From NCBI GenBank assembly GCA_009617715.1, contig VTFK01000186.1:372001-436000 (forward strand): a stretch of DNA of 64,000 nucleotides. Reading direction: 5' to 3'. The notes under the pieces were generated by a model. That model did no database searches and was not told where the DNA came from. It worked only from the letters and a program-made list of their open reading frames with translations. The position numbers and the translations under genes were made by a program. The stretch is from Plectrocnemia conspersa (lineage: Eukaryota > Arthropoda > Insecta > Trichoptera > Polycentropodidae). Positions 48,502 to 60,555 of this stretch are shown in pieces; position 1 is the first letter of the stretch; every line of letters starts with the position of its first letter.

Positions 48502-48537
48502 GCAGTGGGAACGTTCGTTACCGAGCGTTCCCACTGC
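48502..48537. repeat. GC-rich 16-bp stem with 4-base loop
   Basis: GCAGTGGGAACGTTCG (48502-48517) pairs with CGAGCGTTCCCACTGC (48522-48537) around TTAC, with one G-U wobble. It stands out as a very stable hairpin in AT-rich surroundings. It could be a transposon-end palindrome, a small-RNA hairpin or a cruciform. No Helitron-type CTRR end follows it. Confidence 0.8.
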
Positions 48538-48559
48538 GACGGCACCGACACGATTATTG

Positions 48560-48995
48560 AGAAGGGACTGTTTTTGTGCACTCCTATTGCCCAAAATTTG
48601 ATTTAAATATACTTTGATCGGCAATCTTATATCGAAAGTTCATAATAAGGATAGCAATCATATTTTTAAACATAATATCGAAATGTAGACAGATTATGGA
48701 GCAATTTATTCTGCTTATTTATCTCTGAGATGAGTTGGCTCAGTTTGTCTTTTGGACTTGCTCTAATGAAAGTAAATAGTATAATTGTAATAAATTTTAG
48801 AACGTTTGGATGAAAATATCAAATGGACGTTTCGCAACTCTCAAATTGAGTTTCATATATATTTTAGAGCAGCTTATAATTTCACTAGCGCCTATCAGTA
48901 AAAGTATATTTTCGCTATATAGTATATTTTTTGGTGAAAAGCTATTTGGATTTAATTAAAATATTTTTTTTTGTAGATCTGATGATGAAATTAAA
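48560..48995. other. AT-rich gene-free stretch
   Basis: No feature is recognised. Confidence 0.4.
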
Positions 48996-48999
48996 TGCA

Positions 49000-49510
49000 A
49001 CTAAGTCACTCAGTGTAGCAAACGCCGAATTTTTAAGACTTTAAATGGTTCAGGGGTAATTAAGACGCTGAGATTTCGCATACAAGCAGTACGCTCAGCT
49101 GGTGATGGATGTCGAAACGATACACTAGTAATACACCAGTTGGCTTGGTTTTTCGTTTGCGGCCATCACAGAGCTTGCCAAAGGCAGCTCGGCTGGAAAA
49201 TGGGCATCCTCTATCATACGGGGACACTAAATCTTAGATGAATGCTCTCGGCTTGAATACAAAATGGCCGCACTCTACATTTTTGCCCGCGCTTTGCCGA
49301 GATAATGCGGGAGGGGCATAAACCTCATAGGACCGAGTCGGATTGTATTATTCCGAGGCGTAGCTTTATTATCATAACAGCCGTACGACTCCCCAAATTA
49401 TTTCTGAGTGCTCTTTGCGACGGACGGAGCAAGGATATGAGAGCTTTAGGCATCTCCTTTGGATGTGATAGTTTTCATTTTTTACAGGCGAAATCTTGAG
49501 TAGTAAAATG
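49000..49510. other. Higher-GC single-copy island
   Basis: About 500 bases of clearly richer composition without repeats. It includes AAAATGGCCGC at about 49261, which resembles a YY1/Pleiohomeotic-type site, though one short word is weak evidence. The 64-codon frame at 49305-49499 (+) has no domain. Candidate regulatory DNA. Confidence 0.3.
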
Positions 49511-50364
49511 AATGCCTATTTTTTACGGTTACGACGTGTTAATGGACTGAAGCAGTAGGATGGTAGTTTCCAAATTGAATATCCTTGCATACTAGGAAAT
49601 AATATAATATATATAAAGGCCTGAATGAGAAACATAAAAACGCAATAGGACTATTCAGTGCTTCTTCTTTAGAAGTTATATTAATATTTTTTAATTTTAA
49701 ATATGTGTTTTAAAAAAAATATAATTAAATTATTTTAGTACTTAAAATAAATATATATTTAATTTAAAAAATCTTAGTACCATATTAAAATTTCAATAAA
49801 ATAAATACCACAGGGATTCTAAATCTGTTCCACTCGACTCAATAGGCAATATTTAGGATTAAATATTATTAGCGTTAGATAGCTTCGATTTTGCAATTTA
49901 TTTCAATTAACTAAATTTATCAGTCCATTAGAGAGAATTTCACACTATTAACTCCTTTCTGGATCAACGAATTTTACCGCACTGTATAAACTAACCGTTA
50001 CGTGTACCTATTATTAAATTTTTTTACAGTACCGACCGTTATTATTTTAAAATATATCTTATTTAAATTTTATTATTCGCTCAACGGCGGGAAAATTTGC
50101 ATAAAATTTAAATACTTTTCCACTATAATCTGATTTTTGTATAAAACTGACGACGCACGTGCTTATAATACTCAACCAAGCGACTGAAACAAAAGGGAAA
50201 AAATGTACGGAAATTAAATTCTAGCATTATTTATGTATCAAACCTTTGAAGATAAATAGATATATTAATACAATTACAACATAAAACAATATAAATATAA
50301 ATTTAATTATTTAACGCAGGTGCAAATAATATTTTTTATTGGTCATTCGCTTTTTGTAAAAAAT
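49511..50364. other. AT-rich gene-free stretch
   Basis: No feature is recognised. Confidence 0.5.
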
Positions 50365-50365
50365 G

Positions 50366-50517
50366 ATTTTTTTAATTCTTTTCAAAAAATGAGGCACTTT
50401 ACTTTTTTTAGATTCCAGATAATGGAGCTATACTTAAAGACGCTAAACATGGCTTCATTGTCTGGAACCCAAAAGAAGTAAAGTGCCCCTTATTATTAGA
50501 GAGCATTAAAAAAACAA
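50366..50517. mobile_element. Hairpin MITE or small-RNA precursor-like inverted repeat
   Basis: Arms of about 65 bases fold onto each other. The inner words GCACTTTACTT and ATTCCAGATAATGGAGC pair with GCTTCATTGTCTGGAAC and AAGTAAAGTGC. The outer arms TTTTTTTAATTCTTTTC and AGAGAGCATTAAAAAAA also pair. The loop is about 20-25 bases near 50430. The whole is about 150 nt with mismatches scattered along the stem. No target duplication was determined. A fold-back MITE or a primary microRNA-like transcript are both possible. Confidence 0.7.
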
Positions 50518-53045
50518 AAAGAGGGATTGTTACAATATATGTAGCGTTGGGATACTTTTTAAAGTTTCTAATGGGTGGCTTAATAATGTTTGGTAACTTT
50601 CAGTGACGAGCTTTAAAATGCCCTTATTTGGTGGACCACAACAAAAAGACGACGACCGGCAGCGCCTCGTCCGCCGATCTCTCGAATCATATATGTAAAC
50701 ATCTACATCTATAATTGCGACCTGTCACCATTCGTCCAGCAAATTATTAATCAAAAGAGAGATTGAGTGAGAGATAGTCGCTATAGCGTACATTATTCTT
50801 GCCAATCGTGGCAAGGATATTAGTGCTACAAAACGCTTCTCTTATACGAGCTATCTAGCTTTTATTTCAAACCTGCCTAATACATGGATGTTTTCGGCGA
50901 TGGCTATGAGGAGGTATGAGGAGCTATGCACCATAATTTTTTATTACTATTTCAAACCATTTCATGTGAATTTCTAATAATATGTCTGTTACGAAATATA
51001 TGTATATTAGAGTTGGTATTGTTTTATATATTTTATATATATGAAATGTTAAATAAAATTGAATTGTAAAATAAAAATCTGATAATTAATGACAAACAGA
51101 TTTGTAATAAAAATAAAATGTACGATTTTTTTCATTCAGTTTTTACTTTTGAAGTTTAGCTAAAAATGTCTTTAAGCATTCTTAGGAGAACAGCTGGTAA
51201 TCTATTGATGACGCCAAGAAACATTTTTGCTAAAATGTCAAAAAAAAAAGTCGTAAATAAAATAAAAAGAAACGAAAAAACATGTTAATTTAATTAGATT
51301 TACGACACTTTAAATATTATTAAATTATATAATAATAATAAATAAAATGTTTAATATATTATATTGTATATATGTGAATAATAAGTATCAACATATTTAT
51401 TTATTTTAAGAGCGCCACTATCTATATAGTATTTTTATTTTCAAGAAATGACTCGGAAAATTTTCAAAGAAACTCGGAAGCGGTTCATTTGCTTAGCGGA
51501 CAATTCGTTTCAGTCGCTATGCCGACTTGAGGTCTGAAAAGCTCCTATATTTTTTCATCGCCATTGTTGGAATGTTTCAGAATTTTCTTTTTGTGTGTGT
51601 ATTTGCGCATTTAGTCGCCGAGAAGAGAACTTTGCGGATGGTATCTAGCGTTTTTTTTTTTTTTTTGGAACCCCTATTGTAAAAGTTGAGCGTCATTTCG
51701 AGCCCGCTTCGTTAGTTAGGAACGAAAGTTCAAGTTTCACATTGTCATTTTTTCATCATACTATACACTGTTAGGATTAAATAGTATAAAAAACTATAAC
51801 GAAACAGTGAATGAAAATGACGCCATGGACCAGAGTTTTTAATGAAGATACTCGGAGAGTCGTTCGACAGTGAATGAGTACTTGAAAACTTTTCCGGTAC
51901 GAATTCGATTTTAATGCTTAACGTTCTCATTGCACACTTTTGTATTACGAATATGCTTATACATTTATTATTATACATATTGAATAATCACAAACAAGAG
52001 GTAAAATTAAATTATACTGATGATGAATACTTATAGAGAAAAGAAAGGATAGTGGTAAATTCCCTACATATTACTACAACGAACTATTCGTCAAACAATT
52101 TAAAAATCATTTAAATTTTATCTACCACTATTTGTCGTCAGCAAACAAAGTTTGATTTAGTACTTAATTGGAAAAAATATTAAAGGTTTTTGATAAATTT
52201 ACCTATACCTAAATACAGACTTATATGTACGTAAATAATTAAATCGTTTATACTACATAAGAAAATATACATAAATATAAATATTATATAATACAAAACT
52301 TGTTGAGTTTATTTTAGTTGAAAAGTCAAATAGAGCACCTTTAAAATTACAGAACGCCAACAGATTATTTTACTAAAATACGCAATATATTTTTTTATTC
52401 TAAAGAAAACTTCTTAGAACCTAATTTAAAATAAAAAAAAACTAATGTGAGTATTAAATGCATAGTATATAATCCCTCCTATATAATTTATGTTATTTTT
52501 AAATAACGTCAGAGTGTGCGACACTTAAGTCGACACATAAAAAAATATTTTTATGTATCGACTTAATAATCTAGACTCGTATTAATTCGTATGTGCTAAT
52601 TTTCCGTAAGCTTCAATGGTAGTGAGATCAGGATTCAGACTAAAACCACCACCACACGCCCCTGCCACTGTTTAAATATTGATAACTATAAGAACGCGTA
52701 AGGTTTGTTCTCGGCTTACGAATAACTATTATATAAGATAGTTTTTATGCAGTTTTTAAGTAAATAAAGGCAAAAGGTAAGTTTATATTTTTTTAAATTA
52801 ATCGGAATTTTTAAGCCTCTGCTATGAAATTAAGTCATTCCCGAAAATTAACTAGAAATTCGTTTAAAAAAATTCAGTTAGTGAGTTGTAATAAATTCTT
52901 TACGTGGTTCAATTTAATTTAATTCTAAACAATTTGCATACTTTTTTTATACTTTTTTTTTTTTTTTATCAACAGTGAAATTAATATTTTGCGATGGTGT
53001 CATTTTTTTACTTAAAATATTTATATGTTTCACATTAATATATAT
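50518..53045. other. Gene-free stretch
   Basis: Mixed composition, with less AT-rich patches at 50640-50900 and 51460-51730. No frame with a recognised domain. A T run at 51651-51666 is unremarkable. Confidence 0.4.
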
Positions 53046-53049
53046 ATAG

Positions 53050-53690
53050 TTGCTAAAGCATTTTTTTTTCGGGTTCTAACCACCTGCGTCATTAATCACA
53101 ATTAAGAGGTCCTCATTAGTACAACTTGAACTACAAACAAAAAATTCTCATCAACTACATTAATCCTGTACCAAAGTTTAGACCACGTATCTCACAAAGA
53201 CGGTGAGTTGTTATACTTAATTTTTTTTTTAAATATTTTTAATTTTACTCTAAACTACTTGCATTGATTTTATTTTAATAAATTATTGCTGAAGAATAAA
53301 TTTTTATTTTTTGTTTTTCAACCATTTGCGTCATTAGTGACTATTAAGTCTCATAACGACCACTTGAACAACAAAAATATAAATCTCACCAGTTTCATTA
53401 AGCCTTTACGAAAGTTTAAACCACACATTACCACAAAAGAAGAGCGTCAACGATTGAAAATTGATAGTACAATCCATTTCGAGACGTTACCCACATATTA
53501 TTACCACTAAAAATAACTTTTTGTATGTAGGAGGCACATAGCAACCTGCGCCATTAATCACAATTTAGAGGTCATCACAATTACTTAAACAACGAAAAGG
53601 GAAATTTTCCATACTACATAATTATCAATTCACTTACGAATGGTAATTATTTCACGCATCACACAACTAAATAAAGATCTCAGTAGTAAA
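53050..53690. repeat. Threefold diverged tandem repeat, unit about 220-240 bp
   Basis: Landmarks recur in the same order: CCTGCGTCATTAATCACAAT (53083), TTTGCGTCATTAGTGACTAT (53325) and CCTGCGCCATTAATCACAAT (53545). Each is followed by GAGGTC or AGTCTC, ACTTGAAC or ACTTAAAC and ACAACRAA-like words. Spacings are 242 and 220 bases. A T-rich run precedes the first two copies and a shorter one the third. Origin unknown. Confidence 0.75.
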
Positions 53691-53814
53691 CAAAAAATCT
53701 TTTGTATATGAGACGCGCGCTAGAGATAATATTTACATATTGACAATATATAAAACTTGTTTTTTCAACTACTTAATTACTAATCTACAAAGTAGCCATC
53801 TGGGCCGTGATTTC

Positions 53815-54110
53815 TCTTAAGGTGTGAACACATTTTGGAGGCGAGTTCAAGAAGCGATGCAATTAATTCGTAAATATTCTTATCTGGAATTCGCCAAATT
53901 AAATGCAAATTATGTGACATTTTAATAAACCAGGAAGACGGGCATTCACAGATAGAGTCTGATCAATATGAGAGACATCCTGGTTACTCCACTAGCATCG
54001 ACAAATACAACTCAACACACCAGCAAGATCGCTCTGATTTTCAAGAAACATATTCGTGATAATACTAATTGACGTAACTAATCTTCTTCACTGGTTAATA
54101 GATCATGATC
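53815..54110 (+). pseudogene. Remnant of the helix-turn-helix region of a mariner-type transposase
   Basis: From 53938 the frame reads DGHSQIESDQYERHPGYSTS, which matches the linker after the first DNA-binding helices in mariner-group proteins (general form DGR-S-ESD--SGRPSTS). The upstream part is frameshifted and weak. No catalytic part is seen downstream, so this is only a short relic. Confidence 0.45.
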
Positions 54111-54239
54111 ATTACATATAAGAATTAAAACCTGATGAATCTGATTCATTCCTTCGAAACTGAAGCATCGAAAAATATAAATAAATCTGTAGAACCTCTG
54201 CACTAATTGGTAAAAATAATATTTATCTAGTATAATATA

Positions 54240-54780
54240 ATTTACCGTAAATTACCACTCGGGCATTACCGCGCGCAAGATGTTGCCCGGCAAAGAATAA
54301 AGACAGGGGTCGTAAAAACGGGCGCTCGAGTGGCACTTACGCCATTACTGGGGGGCGTCTCCTCCTTTTTATTTGGTAACATTAAAAGTTAAACCTTGGA
54401 GTGTTAAGATCTAATTAGCCGGCGGGTCACTAAGCTCGGCCATAGGCTTTAGCGCAGGGTAACCCTGGGCCGCTACACAAAAAAGCGATGGGCATTAAAC
54501 CCGGGACCCCTAATGGAATGTGTAAATAACATTCTAAATTAATGAACAAATATGGCTGGTAAACTTTGCCAAAGCTCAATCTTTCGTAATGACCGTGTTT
54601 TCCAAGCTTAATTTGTTTTCGGCAACAAACGCGCGCACGCACTATTTCTCGTTATTTCGAATTAGCGAATGAAGAGCTTTCGTTTTGCATAATTTTAGGG
54701 TCGGTGTTATTTTTTAATGAACATTATGTTAACGCAGTGTTTGCGCGTAATTGACATTAGACCTTTGTTGGGTGTAAATG
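54240..54780. other. Higher-GC single-copy island
   Basis: Richer than its flanks, with CGGGACCCC- and GGTCACTAAGC-type words. No coding domain (the minus frame at 54430-54642 is rejected) and no tRNA fold was found on inspection. Possibly noncoding conserved DNA. Confidence 0.25.
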
Positions 54781-56155
54781 AATTTTAAAAATAACTTTAG
54801 AATTTTTATACCAATATACACACACACCTAGGCATGTTTAATATGTAGATGTATGTATATCTAAAGTTTTGCTGCAATGTATAAATTTAATCCCATGATA
54901 AGAACATATAAAAGGTCAAACAAACATATTCAACGCCTGCTTATCTTTCGGGAATTTACCAACCATTTGAAAAATCGCTAAAATTCGACTGATAAGAATC
55001 CTACAACACAGATTTGTTATCGCGTTTTTTCATCGTCACTTTTTTTGATCAAACAAAACCTCAGTTAATATAAAGTAATTTCTGAATGATTCAAATTAAA
55101 TGTTTATGTAGCTTATCTTTATAAAATTATCAATATAAACTGGTTCTTGCAAAGGTGCAAACCCTTAAAAGATAATATTCTTCGTAATAAAGCCAAAATA
55201 ATACAGAAAAAAATATCTTAAAAGAAAGGTGCGTTTTTTATGCTTAAAATAATAAAACATAAAGATAATTATGATTTAAATTTAAACATATTTTCCCAAT
55301 GAATGTAAGTAAACGTTTATTAGGTTTGTGTATTGTGTTTTACGTTCAAAAAAAGATTATGTTTATAAAATCACAAAATCATAAGGTATGTAATATTATG
55401 GGAAAAAATATTTTTATGCTATTTACTTAGAATTCGAATCATAAAATAATATACTAATAATTAAATGTAAACAGAAAACATGTACAATAAATACTTACAG
55501 TACTCATAATATGCAAATATATGTAAATTTGAGAATGTAAATAAACATAATCTGTTGAAATGTCTGAATTATGATTACAAAATTAATTCAAACGAAATAT
55601 TATATTTAAAGAGCATTTTTGAAATATGTGTGCTTTTTTAAAACAGTCTTAAAATTTATAAATAGCTCCTTTAAAAAAATAATATTTTCAAAATTCATTA
55701 TATTTGATTTACTAAGTTAGTACAGATTTATCCCGTTGTAATGCATTGGACTTATGTCTCAAGGTAACAGCGGATGATTTAATAAAAATAAATAAATAAA
55801 AATAACCAAAGGTTAAAGGAACAAAAATAATATGCGCAGAGTAAAATGTATTGTTTAGCGCAGATCCTTTCCAAATAAAGATTATTTTTTTAACAGTACT
55901 TATAAATGTGATTATTTTAACGGTGCTTGTGAATTGAAGTGCTGATGGTCCAAAATGATGGTCCATAAAATATGTTTTATCTCCTTATCGTTGTTTAAAA
56001 ATACTGTATGTGGCCTTACACTTTTTGTTTGTTCTAAACATACGATAAAAAATGAAGCAAATTATGCAAATGGTTATAGCACACGTTTCTTCAATTTTAA
56101 TTTCAATTGAACCACTTCTCTATTTATTTTTGTAAGGATAAATTATTTTTTTTAT
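54781..56155. other. AT-rich gene-free stretch
   Basis: No feature is recognised. The frame at 55712-55966 (-) has no known domain. Confidence 0.5.
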
Positions 56156-56800
56156 TTATAAAAAAGGGTCAGTTTGCAATAAAGCGTTTGAGTCGTGGAA
56201 GAAAAATGGGTTTATTCGTTAAAATAAAACACCGTGAAAAACCTCTTAGCGGATTAGTCACAAGGTACGCGCCATAAATCATAAAGAATTAAAATATCGG
56301 TCGCCTTGAAGAGAGATAGTAAGTGCATTGTGTTTTATCCTCAAAACAGCCATTCGTAATCTGTTTATCGGCCAACAGCAATATATTTTAAAAAAACTTG
56401 CTACTCTTTCATAATCGATTGTTAACGTGAGAAGAGATGGATCAAAAAACTACTATATATATAAGGGGCCATGAATTTCATGTCACGCTGGCAAAAGGAA
56501 TCACTTCTCTTCTGACTAAATGTTTGAAGACTTCATCTGAGCCACTTCTACTGGTATACATACTTGAACATCCACATCAAAGTTGAAAGCACTTCACTCT
56601 TTCACCACCGTTTCACTCTTCTCGTCCAATGGTCCAGCTCGACATACGGAATCCAGAGCGATCCACTTCAGAGACGCCTAAAGCTCACGGATAACCGGTC
56701 TCAACCATTCTGCAACAAAATATTAAAAATATATATAATATGCACATTGACTTGTTTAATGTTAGCTATGAGGAGCTGGTCCAGTTCGTATCATTTATGA
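56156..56800. other. Moderately GC-rich single-copy stretch
   Basis: Contains GCGCCATAAATCATAAAG at 56270-56287, with two adjacent TTTATG-type words on the minus strand. The plus frame at 56564-56800 has no known domain. Not assigned. Confidence 0.25.
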
Positions 56801-56879
56801 TATTTTGTTTTATTTATTATTTTTATATATTGTTCTAGTTATGTATGTATACATTTTTTTATTATTATTTAAATTTAAA

Positions 56880-56943
56880 AAAAAATTTCGACCATCGTGA
56901 CGCATTGAAGTAACCTGTTAGGACACGATGGTCTTAATTTAAT
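56880..56943. repeat. Hairpin with perfect 10-bp stem
   Basis: GACCATCGTG (56890-56899) and CACGATGGTC (56924-56933) are perfect inverse complements around a 24-base loop. Partial pairing of AAATT and AATTT continues outside. Function unknown. Confidence 0.7.
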
Positions 56944-58008
56944 CTAAAAAAATAAAAAATTTAAATATTTTTTTGTACTTTATTCGATAAAATTTTTTTA
57001 ACAACTTTTTTTATTTCTGATTAAGAAACTTAAAGATACATACATAAAGAGCTATTTTTAGAACAAGTTTCAAAACGATAAAATAAAAGCTACGGCAATT
57101 AACGTGTATTCAAATTTTTTTTTATCCCACATGAATGTCGAAAATATATAAAAAAAAAATGAAATATTTATTTTTTATTTATTCCTATTTTAAACCCATT
57201 TCACCTTTACTTTGTTTTCTAAAAAAAATTATAATAGTAAAAAAAAATTATAGCCGCTATCTTGAAGCAAGATTATGGATTTGCTCGACTAACAAACTTA
57301 TTTGAGATATTACACATGTATGTATATATACGAAAGCTATTTTTAGAACAAGTTTCGTGTCGATATGATTAAAACTACTGTAGCTATCGTACACTCAAAT
57401 GTTGTTATATCTTATATACTAAATAACAAAAAAAATATAAATAGATTATTTTTTATTTATTTTAATTAAATTATATTTTGAAAAGATTTTTGTTGTTTAT
57501 TTTTTATATTAGATTTTCAACGAATTTGCGATTTTCTGCTATAGATGGTTCTCTTTATAGGAATGGTTTTATAAACCTGTATTATACATTTTCCCCCAGT
57601 ATGGATATGTATGTAATATCATAAATTAGACACACATTTTGTGATGTCCCCTAATTTACTATAGTCACATGATAAATGCATGTTTATGGATGAAACCTAA
57701 TCAGTTGCAAAGCGCCTGTGGCGGGAGGTCGACTGTACTCCTTCGACAATGATATATACATATGTATGTATATGAAAATATATTGCATAAATATATATAT
57801 ATTAATAATTCTAAAAATAAAATCTCACGCATTTTATATTTATAATTTACATTAAAAATGTATTATTTTTAAAAACAAACAACATATTTTCCTATAATCT
57901 TGGAAATGATAAAATACCGGAAAGTAATCCACTTGGAATTAAATAAAGATTTTACCAAACACTAGGTGTTTAAAATATATGCTGCAAAATGTTTTACTTT
58001 TGTCATTG

Positions 58009-58080
58009 GGAGTATAACAGTTCTTAACCGATCACCGAAGTTAAGTGCTATCGAGCTCGGTCAGTACTTGGATGGGACAT
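58009..58080 (+). pseudogene. 5S rRNA-derived fragment
   Basis: The central stretch CCGATCACCGAAGTTAAG and GGTCAGTACTTGGATGGG are the hallmark internal-promoter (A-box and C-box) segments of 5S rRNA. The upstream TATAACAGTTCTT is a diverged 5' part. The final third of the 5S gene after GATGGG is missing, so it cannot encode functional 5S rRNA. It may be a truncated pseudogene or the head of a 5S-derived SINE. It lies 117 bases from the tRNA-Asn gene, which is on the opposite strand. Confidence 0.85.
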
Positions 58081-58197
58081 CATTATTTTAGTATTTTTGC
58101 GTATTTTTTTTATAAATATTTCCATGACACAATTATTATTATAATAAAATTAATTTAAATCTATTTTATTATTTGAACATAAAATAATAAAAAAAAA

Positions 58198-58214
58198 CGC
58201 CCCCGGGTGGACTC

Positions 58215-58251
<37 letters not shown>

Positions 58252-58270
58252 GCCATTGCGCCACGAAGGC
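58198..58270 (-). tRNA. tRNA-Asn (GTT)
   Basis: The inverse strand folds as a 73-nt tRNA. The acceptor stem GCCTTCG/CGGGGGC has two G-U pairs. The D arm is GCGCAATGGCTAGCGC, and the anticodon arm TTCGGCTGTTAACCGAA carries GTT. The T arm GGTGGTTCGAGTCCACC is perfectly paired. The T arm carries a perfect B box (GGTTCGAGTCC) and the D arm an A box. A run of nine T follows directly downstream on the minus strand, as expected for RNA polymerase III termination. CCA is not encoded, as usual in eukaryotes. No intron. Position 5 differs from the usual C, giving a wobble pair, but the gene looks functional. Confidence 0.92.
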
Positions 58271-58460
58271 TTGTGAGTGCACTCAACTAATCACAGTTTG
58301 CGAATCACTGCCGTCAATATTTCAATAGTTGATTAAAATAATTTTAACTAATGCTAATCACACTGCGATTTAAACTCTTACGATGTAATGATTTTTTAAA
58401 TTTTTATACTAACCACAATTTCGGAACGAAAAACGAAGTATTAATTTGACCCAGTTGGGA
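58271..58460. other. Upstream flank of the tRNA gene
   Basis: No recognised element. The short less-AT-rich part next to the tRNA (58271-58310) may be part of its upstream region. Confidence 0.3.
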
Positions 58461-60555
58461 TGTTTTAAAAGCTATTTTTAGAACAAGTTTCATATCAATA
58501 TTTTTATTTTATTATAATTTTTATTTTCGAATACTTATTTTTAAGAATAAATTTAATCGATTTCCGTCAATTCAATAGGTCGGTAAATTTGCAAAGAAAA
58601 TCATCTTCAATGATTAATACCTACGTTAATCTGTATGGTTTCGTTAATAAACAAAATTAAAATCCTAAAGTGATTCATGATAGACAGATACAGGTCACCA
58701 TCTGTAACGGGTTTTAAGCAGCGATTGGCCAATTGGCGGACGAGATCGTGTATTTTTTAAGAATAGACCTTGAAAATTCTCGGCTAAGTTCGTAAGCCAG
58801 TCTAATTCGCTATCATGTTTTAAAATTACGGATATTCCAAACATTGTATAAGAAAATTTAAATTAAAATAAATTTATTTTTTTATTTTATTTGTTATTTA
58901 TGTGGATTATAAGGTGTCACGTCAAAAGTACACAGTGATAAAATAGCGCAACGCATATAAAAAAACGAAAATGGAATAATAAATATTAAAACTAAAATAA
59001 TTATAAAATAAGAACAGTTTTTTATGTCACATCGATATTATTTTTAATTTAATTATTATTTAATTATTTATTTTTAATTATTTTTATTTAGGCAATTTAA
59101 TTATTTTTATTTTGTCAGTTAAAATGTGAATAAGAATCAATTTTATTTTTCAATTAAAATAAATTAAGCTAACGAAAATAAAATTAGCTATAATCAAATC
59201 AAACGATTGTTAAATGAAGTACAGTCGTACACTTCACATCTGAATCGAATAAATACATAATTTTATATGTGAAAGTTAAAAATATTTGGAACGAATTCTA
59301 CGAACATAAAGATCGGATACCTTTAGTTTATACCTTTATACGATCTTTAAATAGTAATTGCAAAAAAATCATAATCAAATTACCTGCGATTGCTCCGATA
59401 TGGTACAGTCGAATGGAATACAATGAGATAAAATAATAAAATATAATAACAAATGAAAATAGAAAAAATAAATATTCAAAAAAATTGAACTAAAATATAA
59501 TATAATTATGGACAACAAAAAATTATGTTTTAAATTTACAATCGTATGATCTTAGCAAATTTTATTTGCGATAGTTTAAATTTATTAAAAAAAAACTATA
59601 AAACACATTATTTCGTTTAAAAAATCGCAGAAAAAAATAGTAAAATAGTAAAAAATATTTATTAAAAATGCTTTTTTTACATTTTTTTTATAATTTATTT
59701 AGGATATATCGGCATTTAATTTATTCTAAAAATAGCTCATAAATATCTCAACTGAGTTCGTTAGTCAACTGAATTTGCTTCTTTTTTTCAATTTGGCGGT
59801 TATGAAAAATAATAAAATATTACTTCATCTTAAAACAAAATTTTAGAAAAAATAGTATAAAATTGAAAGATATTTAAAAGCAGAAATTTAAATTTTAAAT
59901 ATTTTTTTTTTATATTTTCTTCGTCATTTATGTGTGATTATTCTAATCATATCAACATGAAAAGTGCTCTAAAAATAGCTTTTATAAATATATCAATTGA
60001 GCTTATTAGTCAACTTAATTTCCTTTTAAAAGAAAGCAGCTATTAAAAATTGAAAAAAAAAACATTATTCCGGTAAAAAAATAGAAAATAGAGAAAAAAA
60101 TTTAAAATATTTTTTTTTTACATTTTTTTCATAATTCATGTGGGGTATATAGACATGAAACTTGTTCTAAAAATAGCTCTTATAAATATATCAACTGATT
60201 GGGCTACTTAATTCGTTTTTTTTTTTCATAAAATAGCTGCTACTTAAAAATGAAAAAAATCATTATTTCGTCAGAAAAATCATAGAGAAAGTGAAAACGT
60301 TGGAAAATATAAATTTAATGAAATTACAAAAAATGTTTTTTTTTGCATTTTTTTGTCATTTATGGGCTATAGCAAATTTTGAGGACATCATTTCAACATA
60401 AAACCTGTTACTAAATTAATTCTTATTAATATCTGATTTTCCCAAAAAAATCTTCCTTTCTTATGAAGCATGCTTCCGCTTTTTTGTGTATGTTTTAAGC
60501 AAAATTGCCTCTTATGGGGCGAGAAAAATCTTTATGTAAAAACTTGCCCAAAAAT

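Larger units (their letters stand above)
57030..60440. repeat. Cluster of diverged repeat units, direct on the left and inverted on the right
   Basis: The core AGCTATTTTTAGAACAAGTTT occurs in plus orientation at about 57050, 57335 and 58470. It occurs in minus orientation (TCTAAAAATAGCT) at about 59724, 59968 and 60165. Flanking words also recur: ACTAACAAACTTATTTGAGATATT near 57280 against its inverse AATATCTCAACTGAGTTCGTTAGT near 59744. Related remnants lie at 58785-58835 and 60350-60440. Units are about 150-240 bp and heavily diverged. The 5S fragment and the tRNA-Asn gene lie between the oppositely oriented groups. The family is unknown and no coding potential is seen. Confidence 0.7.

Noticed and set aside
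48502..48560. Helitron 3' end
   Set aside because: The hairpin is suitable, but it is not followed by a CTRR terminus, and no TC-type 5' end was found.
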